Source: Cellulosimicrobium cellulans (GTDB taxonomy: Bacteria; Actinomycetota; Actinomycetes; Actinomycetales; Cellulomonadaceae). Taken from it: a stretch of DNA of 64,000 bases. Position numbers and translations under genes: made by a program. The notes beneath the pieces were generated by a model that saw nothing but the letters and a program-made list of their open reading frames with translations, was not told the origin of the DNA and did not search any database. Of the stretch, positions 8,090 through 18,101 are shown piece by piece. Within the stretch, counting starts at the first letter, position 1. Every line of letters starts with the position of its first letter. The stretch covers positions 62,001 through 126,000 of the forward strand of contig NZ_VEGH01000008.1 of NCBI RefSeq assembly GCF_007679345.1. Reading direction: 5' to 3'.

Positions 8090-10776
8090 GGCGGGCCGAC
8101 TGGCACCTGCGGGCGCACGTCCTGGTGCTCGGCTGGGGCGTCGCGGCCGCCACGGTCGCGCTGGCCCACCGCTGGGCGCCGGCGTCCGGCTGGCTGATGG
8201 TGCACCTGCTGCTCCTCGGCGCGGCCAGCACCGCGATCCTCGTGTGGAGCCAGCACTTCGCCGACACCCTGATCCGCCGGGCGGCGCCCCGGCGGGCGCT
8301 GCTGGCGCGGCTCGCCGTGCACACCGCCGGGTCGCTCCTCGTGGTGGCGGGGGTGGCCGGGCGCTGGACGCCCGTCGTCGTCCTCGGCGGCGCGATGGTG
8401 GCCGGCGCCGCCGTGGACCAGGCCGTGCGGATCGCCCGGCAGGGGCGCGGCGGGCTGCCGACCCGGTTCGGCCACCTCGCCCGGTACTACGTCGCGGCGG
8501 GAGCGCTGCTGGTGCCGGGCGTCGCCTGCGGAGTGCTGATGGCGCGGTTCCCGGTCGGGCCGGAGCTGCACGGCCGGCTCGCCGTCGCGCACGTGGCCCT
8601 CTCGGTGCTCGGCTGGATCGGCGTCACGGTGGCGGGCACGCTCGTCGTGCTCTGGCCGACCGTCCTGCACACCCGCATCGACGACCCGACGGAGCGTGCC
8701 GCGCGGCGCTCGCTGCCGGTCCTGGTGGCCGGGGTCCTGGTGCTGGCCGCCGGGGCGCTCGCGGGGGTGCCGGTGCTCGCCGGTGCCGGGGCCGCGGTCC
8801 TCGTCACCGGCATCGGGCTGCTCGCGGTGCCGCTGGCCCGGCTGGTGCGCGGCGCACGCACCGGGACGTTCGCGGTGCTGTCGCTCGCCGCCGCGGTGGC
8901 GTGGTGGGTCGCGGCCACGGTGGCGCTCGGCGTCCGCGTGCTCGCCGCCCCGACGTGGGAGGCCGCGGCGGCGGGGGTGTCGGCGCTGACGCCGGCGCTG
9001 GTGGTCGGGTTCGCCGCGCAGGTGCTGGTCGGGTCGCTGACGCAGCTGCTGCCGGTGGTGCTCGGGGGCGGGCCGGCCGTCGGCAAGGAGACGTCCGCGC
9101 TGCTGAACCGGGGCGCGGAGGCGCGGGTCGTGCTGCTGAACGGCTCGCTGGCCCTGTTCCTCGCGCCCGCGCCGAGCCTGGTCCGCGTCGGGGTGTCGGT
9201 CGTCGGGCTGGGCGCGCTGGTGGCGTTCCTGGTGCTCGCGGTCCGCGCGGTGCTGGCCGGGCGACGGCTGCGGGCGGCGGCCGGTGCGCCGGTGCCGCTC
9301 CCCGCCCCGGCGAGGCGCGAGGCCGCCGGCGGGCCGGCCGACCCCGTCGCGGGGGCGCGCCGCCGCGGCGCCGCCGGTGTCGCGGTCGCGGCCCTGCTCG
9401 GGGTGGTCGTGCTCGGCGTCGGGCTCGACCCCGCGGCGGCCGGGCTCTCGGAGGGCGCCCTGGCCGCGTCGACGGGCCGCGCGGCCGCCACCGTGTCGGG
9501 CCGCACGACCACCGTCGAGGTCGAGGCGCAGGACATGCGGTTCGTCCCCGGCCGCGTCGAGGTCCCCGCGGGCGACCGCCTGGTGATCCGGGTGACCAAC
9601 GCCGACGCGGCCGTGCACGACCTGGTGCTGGCGAACGGGGCCACCTCCGGGCGGCTGGGTCCCGGTGAGTCGGCGGACGTCGACGCGGGCGTCGTGGGTG
9701 CGGACCTCGACGGCTGGTGCTCGGTCGCGGGGCACCGGCTGATGGGGATGACGCTGGACGTGGTGGTCACCGGTGCGACGGTGGCGGCCGGGACCGACCA
9801 GGCCGGGGTCGCGTCGGGCCCCGCCGGGACGGGCCACGCCGGGGCGGAGCACGGCGCCGCTGCGGACGGTGCGCCCTCCGCCGCGCAGGACGTCGACCTG
9901 TCCGGCGACGAGGGCACCGCCGCCGGCGCCCGGGACGCGGTCCTGCCGCCCCTGACCGGGACCGGGCCCACCACCCGGCACGTCACGCTCCGGGTCCAGG
10001 AGCACGAGCAGGAGGTCGCGCCGGGCGTCGTCCAGACGGTGTGGACGTTCGGCGGCACCGCCCCCGGGCCGGTGCTGCACGGCCGGGTCGGCGACACGTT
10101 CGTCGTCACGCTCGAGAACGACGGCAGCATCGGGCACTCCGTCGACTTCCACGCGGGGTCGCTGGCGCCGGACGACGTCATGCGGACGATCGCGCCGGGG
10201 GAGACGCTGACGTACACGTTCACCGCGACCCGGTCCGGGATCTGGATGTACCACTGCTCGACGATGCCGATGAGCCTGCACATCGCGAACGGCATGGCCG
10301 GCGCGGTCGTCATCGAGCCGCCGGGGCTGCCGGCCGTCGACCGGCAGTACGTGCTGGTCCAGTCCGAGCTGTACCTCGGGCCGCAGGGCGGCACCGTCGA
10401 TGAGCAGAAGCTCCTCGACGGCGACGCCGACCTCGTGGTGTTCAACGGCGTCGCCGACCAGTACCGGCACGAGCCGCTGCCGGCGACCGCGGGCGAGCGG
10501 GTGCGGGTCTGGGTGCTCGACACCGGCCCGTCCCGGGCGAGCGCGTTCCACGTCGTCGGCGGGCAGTTCGACTCCGTGTTCAGGGAGGGCGACTGGACCC
10601 TGCGGGACGGCGGCAGCACCGGCACCGGTGGCGCGCAGGTGCTCGCCCTGCAACCGGCGGAGGGCGGGTTCGTGGAGCTCACGTTCCCCGAGGCGGGGCA
10701 CTACCCGTTCGTCTCGCACGTCATGACCGACGCCGAGCGCGGGGCCCGCGGGCTGTTCGAGGTGGCGGCGCCCTGA
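8086..10776 (+). CDS. nirK: membrane-anchored cupredoxin-NirK copper nitrite reductase fusion
   Basis: An 896-residue three-part protein. Residues 1 to about 420 form a polytopic membrane domain resembling the preceding gene product, followed by another hydrophobic segment near 425-445. Residues about 480-565 are a cupredoxin with His511, Cys545, His550 and a Met (553 or 555) as a type 1 copper site. Residues about 620-896 are a two-domain NirK reducing nitrite to NO: type 1 ligands His684, Cys724, His732, Met737; type 2 ligands His689, His723, His878; catalytic pair Asp687 and His822. The spacing follows classical NirK, so the enzyme should be active. The copper domains should face outside, with the cupredoxin passing electrons to NirK. 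GTG 8086 overlaps the previous gene. Confidence 0.88.
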   Translation: MRRADWHLRAHVLVLGWGVAAATVALAHRWAPASGWLMVHLLLLGAASTAILVWSQHFADTLIRRAAPRRALLARLAVHTAGSLLVVAGVAGRWTPVVVLGGAMVAGAAVDQAVRIARQGRGGLPTRFGHLARYYVAAGALLVPGVACGVLMARFPVGPELHGRLAVAHVALSVLGWIGVTVAGTLVVLWPTVLHTRIDDPTERAARRSLPVLVAGVLVLAAGALAGVPVLAGAGAAVLVTGIGLLAVPLARLVRGARTGTFAVLSLAAAVAWWVAATVALGVRVLAAPTWEAAAAGVSALTPALVVGFAAQVLVGSLTQLLPVVLGGGPAVGKETSALLNRGAEARVVLLNGSLALFLAPAPSLVRVGVSVVGLGALVAFLVLAVRAVLAGRRLRAAAGAPVPLPAPARREAAGGPADPVAGARRRGAAGVAVAALLGVVVLGVGLDPAAAGLSEGALAASTGRAAATVSGRTTTVEVEAQDMRFVPGRVEVPAGDRLVIRVTNADAAVHDLVLANGATSGRLGPGESADVDAGVVGADLDGWCSVAGHRLMGMTLDVVVTGATVAAGTDQAGVASGPAGTGHAGAEHGAAADGAPSAAQDVDLSGDEGTAAGARDAVLPPLTGTGPTTRHVTLRVQEHEQEVAPGVVQTVWTFGGTAPGPVLHGRVGDTFVVTLENDGSIGHSVDFHAGSLAPDDVMRTIAPGETLTYTFTATRSGIWMYHCSTMPMSLHIANGMAGAVVIEPPGLPAVDRQYVLVQSELYLGPQGGTVDEQKLLDGDADLVVFNGVADQYRHEPLPATAGERVRVWVLDTGPSRASAFHVVGGQFDSVFREGDWTLRDGGSTGTGGAQVLALQPAEGGFVELTFPEAGHYPFVSHVMTDAERGARGLFEVAAP

Positions 10777-10862
10777 CCGGGGCGCGCGGCGCGGCTCGGG
10801 CGCGCGGCGGGTTACTGTCGTGCGGTCCCGTGCCGCAGCCGACCCGCAGGAGCGCGCCCCGC

Positions 10863-11201
10863 ATGAAGCGAGTGACCAACCCGGACGCCCAGGCGTTCCG
10901 GATCGCCGCGTTCCTGGAGGCCGCGACGTGGGCCGGGCTGCTCGTGGGCATGGTCCTCAAGTACGTCACGAAGACGACCGAGGTCGGCGTGCAGGTGTTC
11001 GGGCAGGCCCACGGGCTCGTCTTCCTGGCGTACGCGGCGCTGACGGTGATCGCGGGGGTGCGGCTGCGCTGGGGCTGGTGGCCGACGCTGCTGGCGCTCG
11101 CGGCCTCCGTCCCGCCGATGTTCACCCTGCTCGCGGAGCGCTGGCTGCACCGGACGGGCCGCCTGGAGGCACCCGCGGAGCGCACGCCCGCGGAGCGCTG
11201 A
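10863..11201 (+). CDS. DUF3817 small membrane protein
   Basis: A 112-residue integral membrane protein of the DUF3817 family, which is common in actinobacteria and has no settled function. The typical features are FRIAAFLEAATWAGLLVGMVLKY at the start, QAHGLVFLAYAALT in the middle and a last helix ahead of a charged tail. Three hydrophobic segments are visible. ATG 10863 was preferred over an in-frame GTG at 10830 because CAGGAGCG sits just upstream and the family normally starts here. Confidence 0.8.
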   Translation: MKRVTNPDAQAFRIAAFLEAATWAGLLVGMVLKYVTKTTEVGVQVFGQAHGLVFLAYAALTVIAGVRLRWGWWPTLLALAASVPPMFTLLAERWLHRTGRLEAPAERTPAER

Positions 11202-11313
11202 CGCCCGGTCCCCGCCCGGTTGTCGCGCTGCCCGCCGGTCGACCGGGTGGTGACGCGACGATCGACAGGTCTCCGGCGCGCGGAATGCGCGTGAGCCCCC
11301 CGCTCGGCCCGGC

Positions 11314-11319
11314 GACAAT
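11314..11319 (+). promoter_or_regulatory. -10 box, leaderless ABC-F transcript
   Basis: GACAAT ends six bases before ATG 11326. There is no Shine-Dalgarno sequence, which suggests a leaderless mRNA. Confidence 0.5.
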
Positions 11320-11325
11320 GGACCC

Positions 11326-12972
11326 ATGAGCGCGACCGTGCAGGCCAAGGGTGTGGGGGCCGCGTTCGGCGACCGCGAGCTGTTCTCCGGCGTCGACCTG
11401 GTCGTCGCGCCGGGCGACGTCGTGGGGCTGGTCGGCCCGAACGGCGCCGGCAAGTCGACGCTGCTGCGGATCCTGGCCGGCACCCGCGCGCCGGACGACG
11501 GGTCGGTGGCGGTGTCCCCGCCCACCGCGCAGCTCGGCTACCTCGCGCAGGAGATCGAGCGCCGGCCGGACGAGTCGGTGCGCGCCCACCTGGAGCGGCG
11601 CACCGGTGTCGGCCCCGCGCAGGCGGCGATGGACGCCGCCGCGGAGCGCCTGGGCGCGGGCGAGCCCGGCGCCGACGACGAGTTCGCCGAGGCGCTGGAG
11701 CGCTGGATGGGCCTCGGCGGCGCGGACCTGGAGGCGCGCACCGGCTCGGTGCTGGCGGACCTCGGCCTCGACGTCGACCCGGAGCTGCCGATGACCGCGC
11801 TGTCGGGCGGCCAGGCCGCGCGCGTCGGCCTGGCGGCCCTGCTGCTCTCCCGGTACGACCTGTACCTCCTGGACGAGCCGACCAACGACCTGGACCTGGA
11901 GGGGCTGGCGCTGCTGGAGGACTTCGTCGAGCGGTCGACCGCGCCGGTGGTGGTCGTCAGCCACGACCGCGAGTTCCTCAGCCGGACGGTGACCTCCGTG
12001 GTGGAGATCGACCGCAGCCTGCAGCGGGTCGCCGTCTACGGCGGCTCGTACGACGCCTACCTGGAGGAGCGGTCGACCGCCCGGCGCCAGGCCCGCGAGG
12101 CCTACGAGGACTACGCCGCGCGCCGCGACGCGCTCGCCGCCCGCGCCCGGATGCAGCGCGCGTGGATGGACAAGGGCGTGAAGAACGCCCGCCGCAAGGC
12201 GTCCGACAACGACAAGATCGGCCGCAAGTTCCGCGCCGACGCCTCGGAGAAGCAGGCGGCGAAGGCCCGGCAGACCGAGCGGATGATGGAGCGCCTGGAC
12301 GTGGTCGCCGAGCCGCGCAAGGAGTGGCAGCTGCAGATGAGCATCGCCGCCGCGCCCCGGTCCGGTGCCGTCGTCGCGGCCGCCCGGGCGGCGGTCGCCC
12401 GCCGCGGCGACTTCACGCTCGGCCCGGTCGACGTGCAGCTCGACTGGCAGGACCGCGTGGCCGTCACCGGCCCGAACGGCGCCGGCAAGACGACGCTCCT
12501 CGCGCTGCTCCTGGGCCGGCTCGCGCCCGACGAGGGCCGCGTCGACCGCGGCTCGGGCGTGCTGGTCGGCGAGGTCGACCAGGCGCGCGCCGCGTTCGAG
12601 GGCGACGCCGCGCTCGCGGACGCGTTCTCCCGCGAGGTGCCCGACTGGACGACGGCCGACGTGCGGACGCTGCTGGCGAAGTTCGGTCTGGGCGGCCACC
12701 ACGTGAACCGCGCCGCGTCGTCGCTGTCGCCCGGGGAGCGGACCCGCGCCGCCCTCGCGCTGCTCCAGGCGCGCGGGGTCAACCTGCTGGTCCTCGACGA
12801 GCCGACCAACCACCTCGACCTGCCGGCGATCGAGCAGCTGGAGCAGGCGCTGGAGTCGTTCGACGGCACCGTCCTGCTCGTGACGCACGACCGCCGGATG
12901 CTCGACAGCGTGCGGCTGACCCGGCGGTGGCACGTCGAGGGCGGGCGGGTCGCGGAGGTCACGGCGGACTGA
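11326..12972 (+). CDS. ABC-F family ATPase
   Basis: A 548-residue soluble protein with two ABC ATPase domains and no membrane segments, as in ABC-F proteins that act on the ribosome (translation factors such as EttA or antibiotic-protection proteins). Domain 1 has GPNGAGKST near residue 37 and LSGGQAARVGLAALLLS near 159 with LLDEPTNDLDLEG. Domain 2 has GPNGAGKTT near 383, LSPGERTRAALALL and VLDEPTNHLDLPA. The lysine/arginine-rich linker (DNDKIGRKFRADASEKQ) between them would reach toward the ribosome. It cannot be said from sequence alone whether it gives drug resistance. The gene is monocistronic. Confidence 0.9.
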   Translation: MSATVQAKGVGAAFGDRELFSGVDLVVAPGDVVGLVGPNGAGKSTLLRILAGTRAPDDGSVAVSPPTAQLGYLAQEIERRPDESVRAHLERRTGVGPAQAAMDAAAERLGAGEPGADDEFAEALERWMGLGGADLEARTGSVLADLGLDVDPELPMTALSGGQAARVGLAALLLSRYDLYLLDEPTNDLDLEGLALLEDFVERSTAPVVVVSHDREFLSRTVTSVVEIDRSLQRVAVYGGSYDAYLEERSTARRQAREAYEDYAARRDALAARARMQRAWMDKGVKNARRKASDNDKIGRKFRADASEKQAAKARQTERMMERLDVVAEPRKEWQLQMSIAAAPRSGAVVAAARAAVARRGDFTLGPVDVQLDWQDRVAVTGPNGAGKTTLLALLLGRLAPDEGRVDRGSGVLVGEVDQARAAFEGDAALADAFSREVPDWTTADVRTLLAKFGLGGHHVNRAASSLSPGERTRAALALLQARGVNLLVLDEPTNHLDLPAIEQLEQALESFDGTVLLVTHDRRMLDSVRLTRRWHVEGGRVAEVTAD

Positions 12973-13001
12973 GGCGCCGCGGGGCCGGACCGGCGTGGGC
13001 G

Positions 13002-13484
13002 TCAGGTCGTCGCGGACGAGCCGGTCGCCGACGAGCCGTCGTCGGTCGTGCCGGAGTCGGCGCTGCCGGAGCCCTCGTCGGACCCGCTCCCGGAGCCGCT
13101 GCCCTGCAGGTCCGAGGGCGGCTGCGGCATCTCGCCGTCCCCGCTGCCACCACCGGGCATCTGCTGGCCGGGGCCGCTTCCGTCGAACGTCGGGAACGTC
13201 GGGTCGGGCGCGGTGGCCCGGCCGATCGCGAAGCCGCCCCCGCCGCCGACGAGCAGCACGCCGGCGAGCATGAGCGACGCGACAGCGCGGCGGCCGAGCC
13301 GGCGCCGCGCAGGCGGCGCAGGCGGCGCGTCCGGGTCGGGCGGCGCGGCGGGGTAGCCGTCCGGCACGGTGGCGGCCGGGGCCCGGGTGGGCGTGGTCGG
13401 GGTCGTCGCCTCTGCGGGCGCCGGTGGCGCCGCGGATCGCGGCCCCTCGGCCGGCGGGCGGGTGGTGTCGGGGTGCTCGGTCAT
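13002..13484 (-). CDS. single-pass membrane protein with disordered ends
   Basis: A 160-residue protein I do not recognise. Residues 1 to about 75 are Pro/Ala/Thr-rich and probably disordered in the cytoplasm. A basic patch (ARRRLGRRAVASLML) leads into one membrane segment (AGVLLVGGGGGFAIG). The outer region is Gly/Ser/Asp-rich with GSGSGSGSDEGSGSA and no cysteine. The low-complexity part suggests a spacer or linker rather than an enzyme. It ends convergently with the ABC-F gene, separated by only 29 bases. Confidence 0.65.
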   Translation of the reverse strand: MTEHPDTTRPPAEGPRSAAPPAPAEATTPTTPTRAPAATVPDGYPAAPPDPDAPPAPPARRRLGRRAVASLMLAGVLLVGGGGGFAIGRATAPDPTFPTFDGSGPGQQMPGGGSGDGEMPQPPSDLQGSGSGSGSDEGSGSADSGTTDDGSSATGSSATT

Positions 13485-13625
13485 GGGCACGACCCTCGCG
13501 CCCGATCCCGTGCCCCGCTCCGGTCCCCGCTGTGCGGCCCCTGAGCGTGCGACGCGGTCCCCGGCACGCTCGGCAGAGCGCGCGACCGCCCCCGGTGGTT
13601 CACCCCCGCGTGGTACGCATGCCCG

Positions 13626-14531
13626 ATGAGCACCACCGCACCCGCCGCCGAGCCGCCCGTCGGCGGCACGGTCGCCCTGATCGCGTCCATCCTGCCGTCG
13701 CTGGGGCCGGGGGAGCGGCGCGTCGCGGAGGAGTGCGTGCGGGCGCCGCAGGAGGTGGCGCTGCTGTCGGTCGGCGACCTGGCGGCGCGGACCTCCACGT
13801 CGTCGGCGACCGTGGTCCGGGCGTGCCAGACCCTCGGGTTCAAGGGCTTCCAGCACCTGCGGCTCCTGCTGCTCCGCGACGCCGGTGCCGCGCAGGCCGC
13901 GGCCGCCGAGCACGCCGCCGACGCGGGCGCGCCGCCCGCGAACCGGGTCGCGGCGCTGTTCGCGCAGGCGGCCGACGAGCTGCGGGACGCGCCCGGCTCG
14001 CTCGACGTGGAGGCGTTCGAGCGGGCCGCCGAGGCGATCGCCCGGGCGCCGCGGGTGCTGGTGGTCGGCAACGGCGGGTCGGCGCCGGCGGCGCAGATGG
14101 TCGCGCTGCGGCTGCTGGTGTCGGGGCGGCCGTGCGAGGCGCCGGTGGATGCGGTGACGCAGCAGCTCACCGGGACGCTGCTGTCGCCGGGCGACGTGTG
14201 CCTCGCGGTCAGCGACAGCGGGATGAACGCCGTGACGCTGCACGCCGTCGACGGCGCGGTCGCGGCGGGGGCGACGGTCGTCGGGGTCACCGGGTACGCA
14301 CGCTCGCGGCTCGGGCGGGCCGCGGCGCACACCCTCGTCGTCGGGGCGTCGTACGGGTCGTGGGACACCGGCGCCGTGACCGGGAACCTCGCCCAGATCC
14401 TGCTGCTGTCGGCGCTCCAGGCCGCGGTGTCCGAGCGGACCGCCGCGTCCGCCGACGCCGGTCGCCGGACCCGCGAGGCCGTCCTCGGGCTGGTGGCGGA
14501 CGACGACGAGGACGGCACCGCTACGCCCTGA
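13626..14531 (+). CDS. RpiR/MurR-family regulator (HTH plus SIS domain)
   Basis: A 301-residue regulator. The N-terminal RpiR helix-turn-helix spans about residues 10-85 (VGDLAARTSTSSATVVRACQ, then LGFKGFQHLRLLLLRD). The C-terminal SIS sugar-phosphate-binding domain begins around residue 140 (VLVVGNGGSAPAAQMVAL) and includes VCLAVSDSGMNAVTLHAV. RpiR proteins respond to phosphorylated sugars or related compounds. The ABC importer operon with two phosphoesterases starts 170 bases downstream on the same strand, so it is the likely target. Confidence 0.88.
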   Translation: MSTTAPAAEPPVGGTVALIASILPSLGPGERRVAEECVRAPQEVALLSVGDLAARTSTSSATVVRACQTLGFKGFQHLRLLLLRDAGAAQAAAAEHAADAGAPPANRVAALFAQAADELRDAPGSLDVEAFERAAEAIARAPRVLVVGNGGSAPAAQMVALRLLVSGRPCEAPVDAVTQQLTGTLLSPGDVCLAVSDSGMNAVTLHAVDGAVAAGATVVGVTGYARSRLGRAAAHTLVVGASYGSWDTGAVTGNLAQILLLSALQAAVSERTAASADAGRRTREAVLGLVADDDEDGTATP

Positions 14532-14672
14532 CCTGCGACCTCGCCACCGGGCCGTGACCACGACGCCAGAGTTCCGGCACCGGGGGCCGAGGGTTCGCCT
14601 GCTGCACGCCCGCCGTTCACCGGGGCCGCCCATGCTGCGGATGTAACGCCGCTCCGTGTCGGAACATCGGAG

Positions 14673-14687
14673 TGGAAACCCGTTCCA
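14673..14687 (+). promoter_or_regulatory. candidate operator of the phosphoester importer operon
   Basis: TGGAAACCCGTTCCA is a perfect 5-base inverted repeat (TGGAA/TTCCA) with a 5-base spacer, ending 13 bases before the first start codon of the operon and just before its ribosome-binding site CGGAGGA. A longer overlapping pair, GGAAC (14661) and GTTCC (14682), is also visible. The upstream RpiR regulator is the natural candidate to bind it. Confidence 0.4.
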
Positions 14688-14700
14688 TCCCGGAGGACCG

Positions 14701-15843
<1,143 letters not shown>

Positions 15844-15897
15844 CGACGGCCCCTGAACCGCCCACCCCCGCATCCCACCCGAACGCAGGAGACCCCC

Positions 15898-17262
15898 ATG
15901 CGCACCTCCACCCGCACGCGCACGCTGGCCCTGGCCGGCGTGACGGCGCTCGCGCTGACCGGCTGCGCCACCGCCGGCACCACGACCGCCGCGAGCACCT
16001 CGGACGTCATCCCGGAGCTCGACCCGGACCAGCAGGTCGAGATCGTGTTCGAGAGCTACAACCTGCTCCAGGCCGGCGCCTGGACGGACACGATCGAGGG
16101 CCTGGTCGCCGACTTCGAGGCCGAGCACCCGAACATCACCGTCAAGGCCCAGCCGACCCAGACCACGGGCGCCGCCGGCAGCAACACGGTCGGCTCCGTG
16201 CAGACCCAGATGCTCGCGGGCAACCCTCCGGACGTCGCGCAGCTGACCTTCGACACCCTCGACTTCGCGGTCACCGAGCTCGGCGCCCAGCCGGTCGAGC
16301 AGCTCGTCGGGTCGGACGCGGTCGACGAGGCGCTCGGCGGCGAGCACCCGATGCACGAGCGCGCGGCGACGCTCGGCGACTGGGACGGCGAGCTCTACGG
16401 CATGCCCTACGTGTTCTCGACCCCGGTGCTGTTCTACAACGCCTCGGCGCTGGAGGCCGCGGGCCTGCCGGCCGACGTCGACCTGTCGACGTGGGACGCC
16501 GTCGAGCAGGCCGCCGCCGCGGTGACCGCGCAGACCGGGAAGCCGTCGCTGTCGATCTCGTGCGCCGTCAAGGGCGGCTCCTGGTGCATGCAGGGCATGA
16601 TCCGGTCGGCCGGCGGCCGGGTGCTCAGCGAGGACCGCAGCACGATCGAGTTCGGCGAGGACGGCGCGGTCGCGGCCGTCCAGGAGCTCCGCGACCTGTT
16701 CGACGCGGGCGTGCTGGCGAACGAGGACTCGACCGCGCAGTACGAGTCGTTCGCGCGCGGCGACACCGTGTTCCAGCTGAACACCTCGGCCCTGCAGTCC
16801 ACGTTCATGGCGGCTGCGGCCGCCGGCGGCTGGACGCTGGCGAACACCGGGATGCCGGCGTTCGGCGACCAGCAGGTGGTGCCCACCAACTCCGGCTCGG
16901 CGCTGTTCATGTTCAGCCAGGACCCGGCCAAGCAGCGGGCGTCGTGGGAGTTCATGCAGTTCATGACGAGCGACCACGCGTACGAGAAGATCTCCACCGG
17001 CATCGGCTACCTCCCGCTGCGCACCTCGCTCACCGAGGAAGGCGGCGCGCTGTACGACTGGACGCAGTCCAACCCGCTGGTGCAGCCGAACCTCGACCAG
17101 CTCGACGACCTGGAGCCGTGGGTCTCCTACCCGGGCGACTCGTACGTCCAGGTCGACGACCTGCTGGCGACCGCGATCGAGGACTCGGTGTTCTACGGCG
17201 AGGACCCGGCCGCGACGATGGCCGACGCCCAGGAGCGCGCGCAGGGGCTGATCGCCGAGTGA
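15898..17262 (+). CDS. substrate-binding lipoprotein of the ABC importer (UgpB-like)
   Basis: A 454-residue extracellular binding protein of family 1. The lipoprotein signal peptide ends in ALTGCATAG, with Cys23 as the lipidated residue anchoring it outside the membrane. The mature part has the bilobed SBP layout: VEIVFESYN near the start, [15 protein letters not shown] and [19 protein letters not shown] in the middle. The ligand cannot be read from the sequence; the co-encoded phosphoesterases suggest a phosphorylated compound such as a glycerophosphodiester. Its stop overlaps the next start (GTGA). Confidence 0.9.
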   Translation: MRTSTRTRTLALAGVTALALTGCATAGTTTAASTSDVIPELDPDQQVEIVFESYNLLQAGAWTDTIEGLVADFEAEHPNITVKAQPTQTTGAAGSNTVGSVQTQMLAGNPPDVAQLTFDTLDFAVTELGAQPVEQLVGSDAVDEALGGEHPMHERAATLGDWDGELYGMPYVFSTPVLFYNASALEAAGLPADVDLSTWDAVEQAAAAVTAQTGKPSLSISCAVKGGSWCMQGMIRSAGGRVLSEDRSTIEFGEDGAVAAVQELRDLFDAGVLANEDSTAQYESFARGDTVFQLNTSALQSTFMAAAAAGGWTLANTGMPAFGDQQVVPTNSGSALFMFSQDPAKQRASWEFMQFMTSDHAYEKISTGIGYLPLRTSLTEEGGALYDWTQSNPLVQPNLDQLDDLEPWVSYPGDSYVQVDDLLATAIEDSVFYGEDPAATMADAQERAQGLIAE

Positions 17263-18101
17263 GCGCCACCGAGTCGCTGCCCGGCACCGAGCGCCTGATC
17301 GCGCTCGAGGGCACGCACAACCTGCGGGACACGGGCGGCTACCCGGTGCTCGACGCGGACGGTGCGGTCGTCGGCCGCACCCGGTGGGGCGCGCTGCTCC
17401 GCTCGGACGCGCTGCACCGGCTGACCGCGGGCGACCTCGCGGCGCTGGCCGGCCGCGGCGTCCGGCTCGTGGTCGACCTGCGGGACGAGCGCGAGCTGCT
17501 GGCCGCGCCGAGCCGGCTCGACGGCCTGGACGTCGAGGTCGCACACCTGCCGGTGTTCGCGGACGCCGCACCTGCGGCGCTGCTCACCGGCCGGATCGAC
17601 CTGGCCACCCTGTACGACGCCATGGTGGACGGCCGCGGGGACGCCCTGACCCGCGCGGTGGCCGCCCTGGCCCGGGCCGGCGAGGGCGCGTCGATCGTGC
17701 ACTGCACGGCCGGCAAGGACCGCACCGGCCTGGTCGTCGCGCTCGCCCTGCGGGCGGTCGGCGTCCCGGTCGAGGTGGTCGCCGCGGACTACGCCCGCAG
17801 CGCCGAGCACCTGGCCGGCGACTGGGCGCGGGAGGCGCTGGCGGCGGCGTCCTCCCTCGGCACGGCCGGCGAGCTGCCGCCCGGCGTCGTCGAGATCGTC
17901 ACGGCCAGCCCCGCCCCGGTGCTGACCGCCCTGCTCACCCGGGTCGAGGCGGAGCACGGCTCCGCGGCGGCCTACCTCGCGGCCCACGGGCTGACGGACG
18001 ACGACCTGGCGGCACTCCGCGCCCGGCTGGTCGAGCCCGTCGCAGCGCCCGCGGACGCGGCCCCCGGCACCATCCCGACCCCGACGGAGGACCCCCGATG
18101 A
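17259..18101 (+). CDS. tyrosine-phosphatase-fold phosphatase (Y_phosphatase3 type)
   Basis: A 280-residue phosphatase. The active-site loop [10 protein letters not shown] (Cys149 and Arg155) is the CX5R motif of cysteine-based phosphatases. The N-terminal [11 protein letters not shown] block and VVDLRDERE match the bacterial MptpB/Y_phosphatase3 family, which acts on phosphotyrosine and also on phosphoinositides and other small phosphates. No signal peptide is seen, so it is cytoplasmic. Translational coupling with an importer on one side and a metallophosphoesterase on the other suggests metabolism of the imported compound rather than signalling. Confidence 0.85.
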   Translation: MSATESLPGTERLIALEGTHNLRDTGGYPVLDADGAVVGRTRWGALLRSDALHRLTAGDLAALAGRGVRLVVDLRDERELLAAPSRLDGLDVEVAHLPVFADAAPAALLTGRIDLATLYDAMVDGRGDALTRAVAALARAGEGASIVHCTAGKDRTGLVVALALRAVGVPVEVVAADYARSAEHLAGDWAREALAAASSLGTAGELPPGVVEIVTASPAPVLTALLTRVEAEHGSAAAYLAAHGLTDDDLAALRARLVEPVAAPADAAPGTIPTPTEDPR

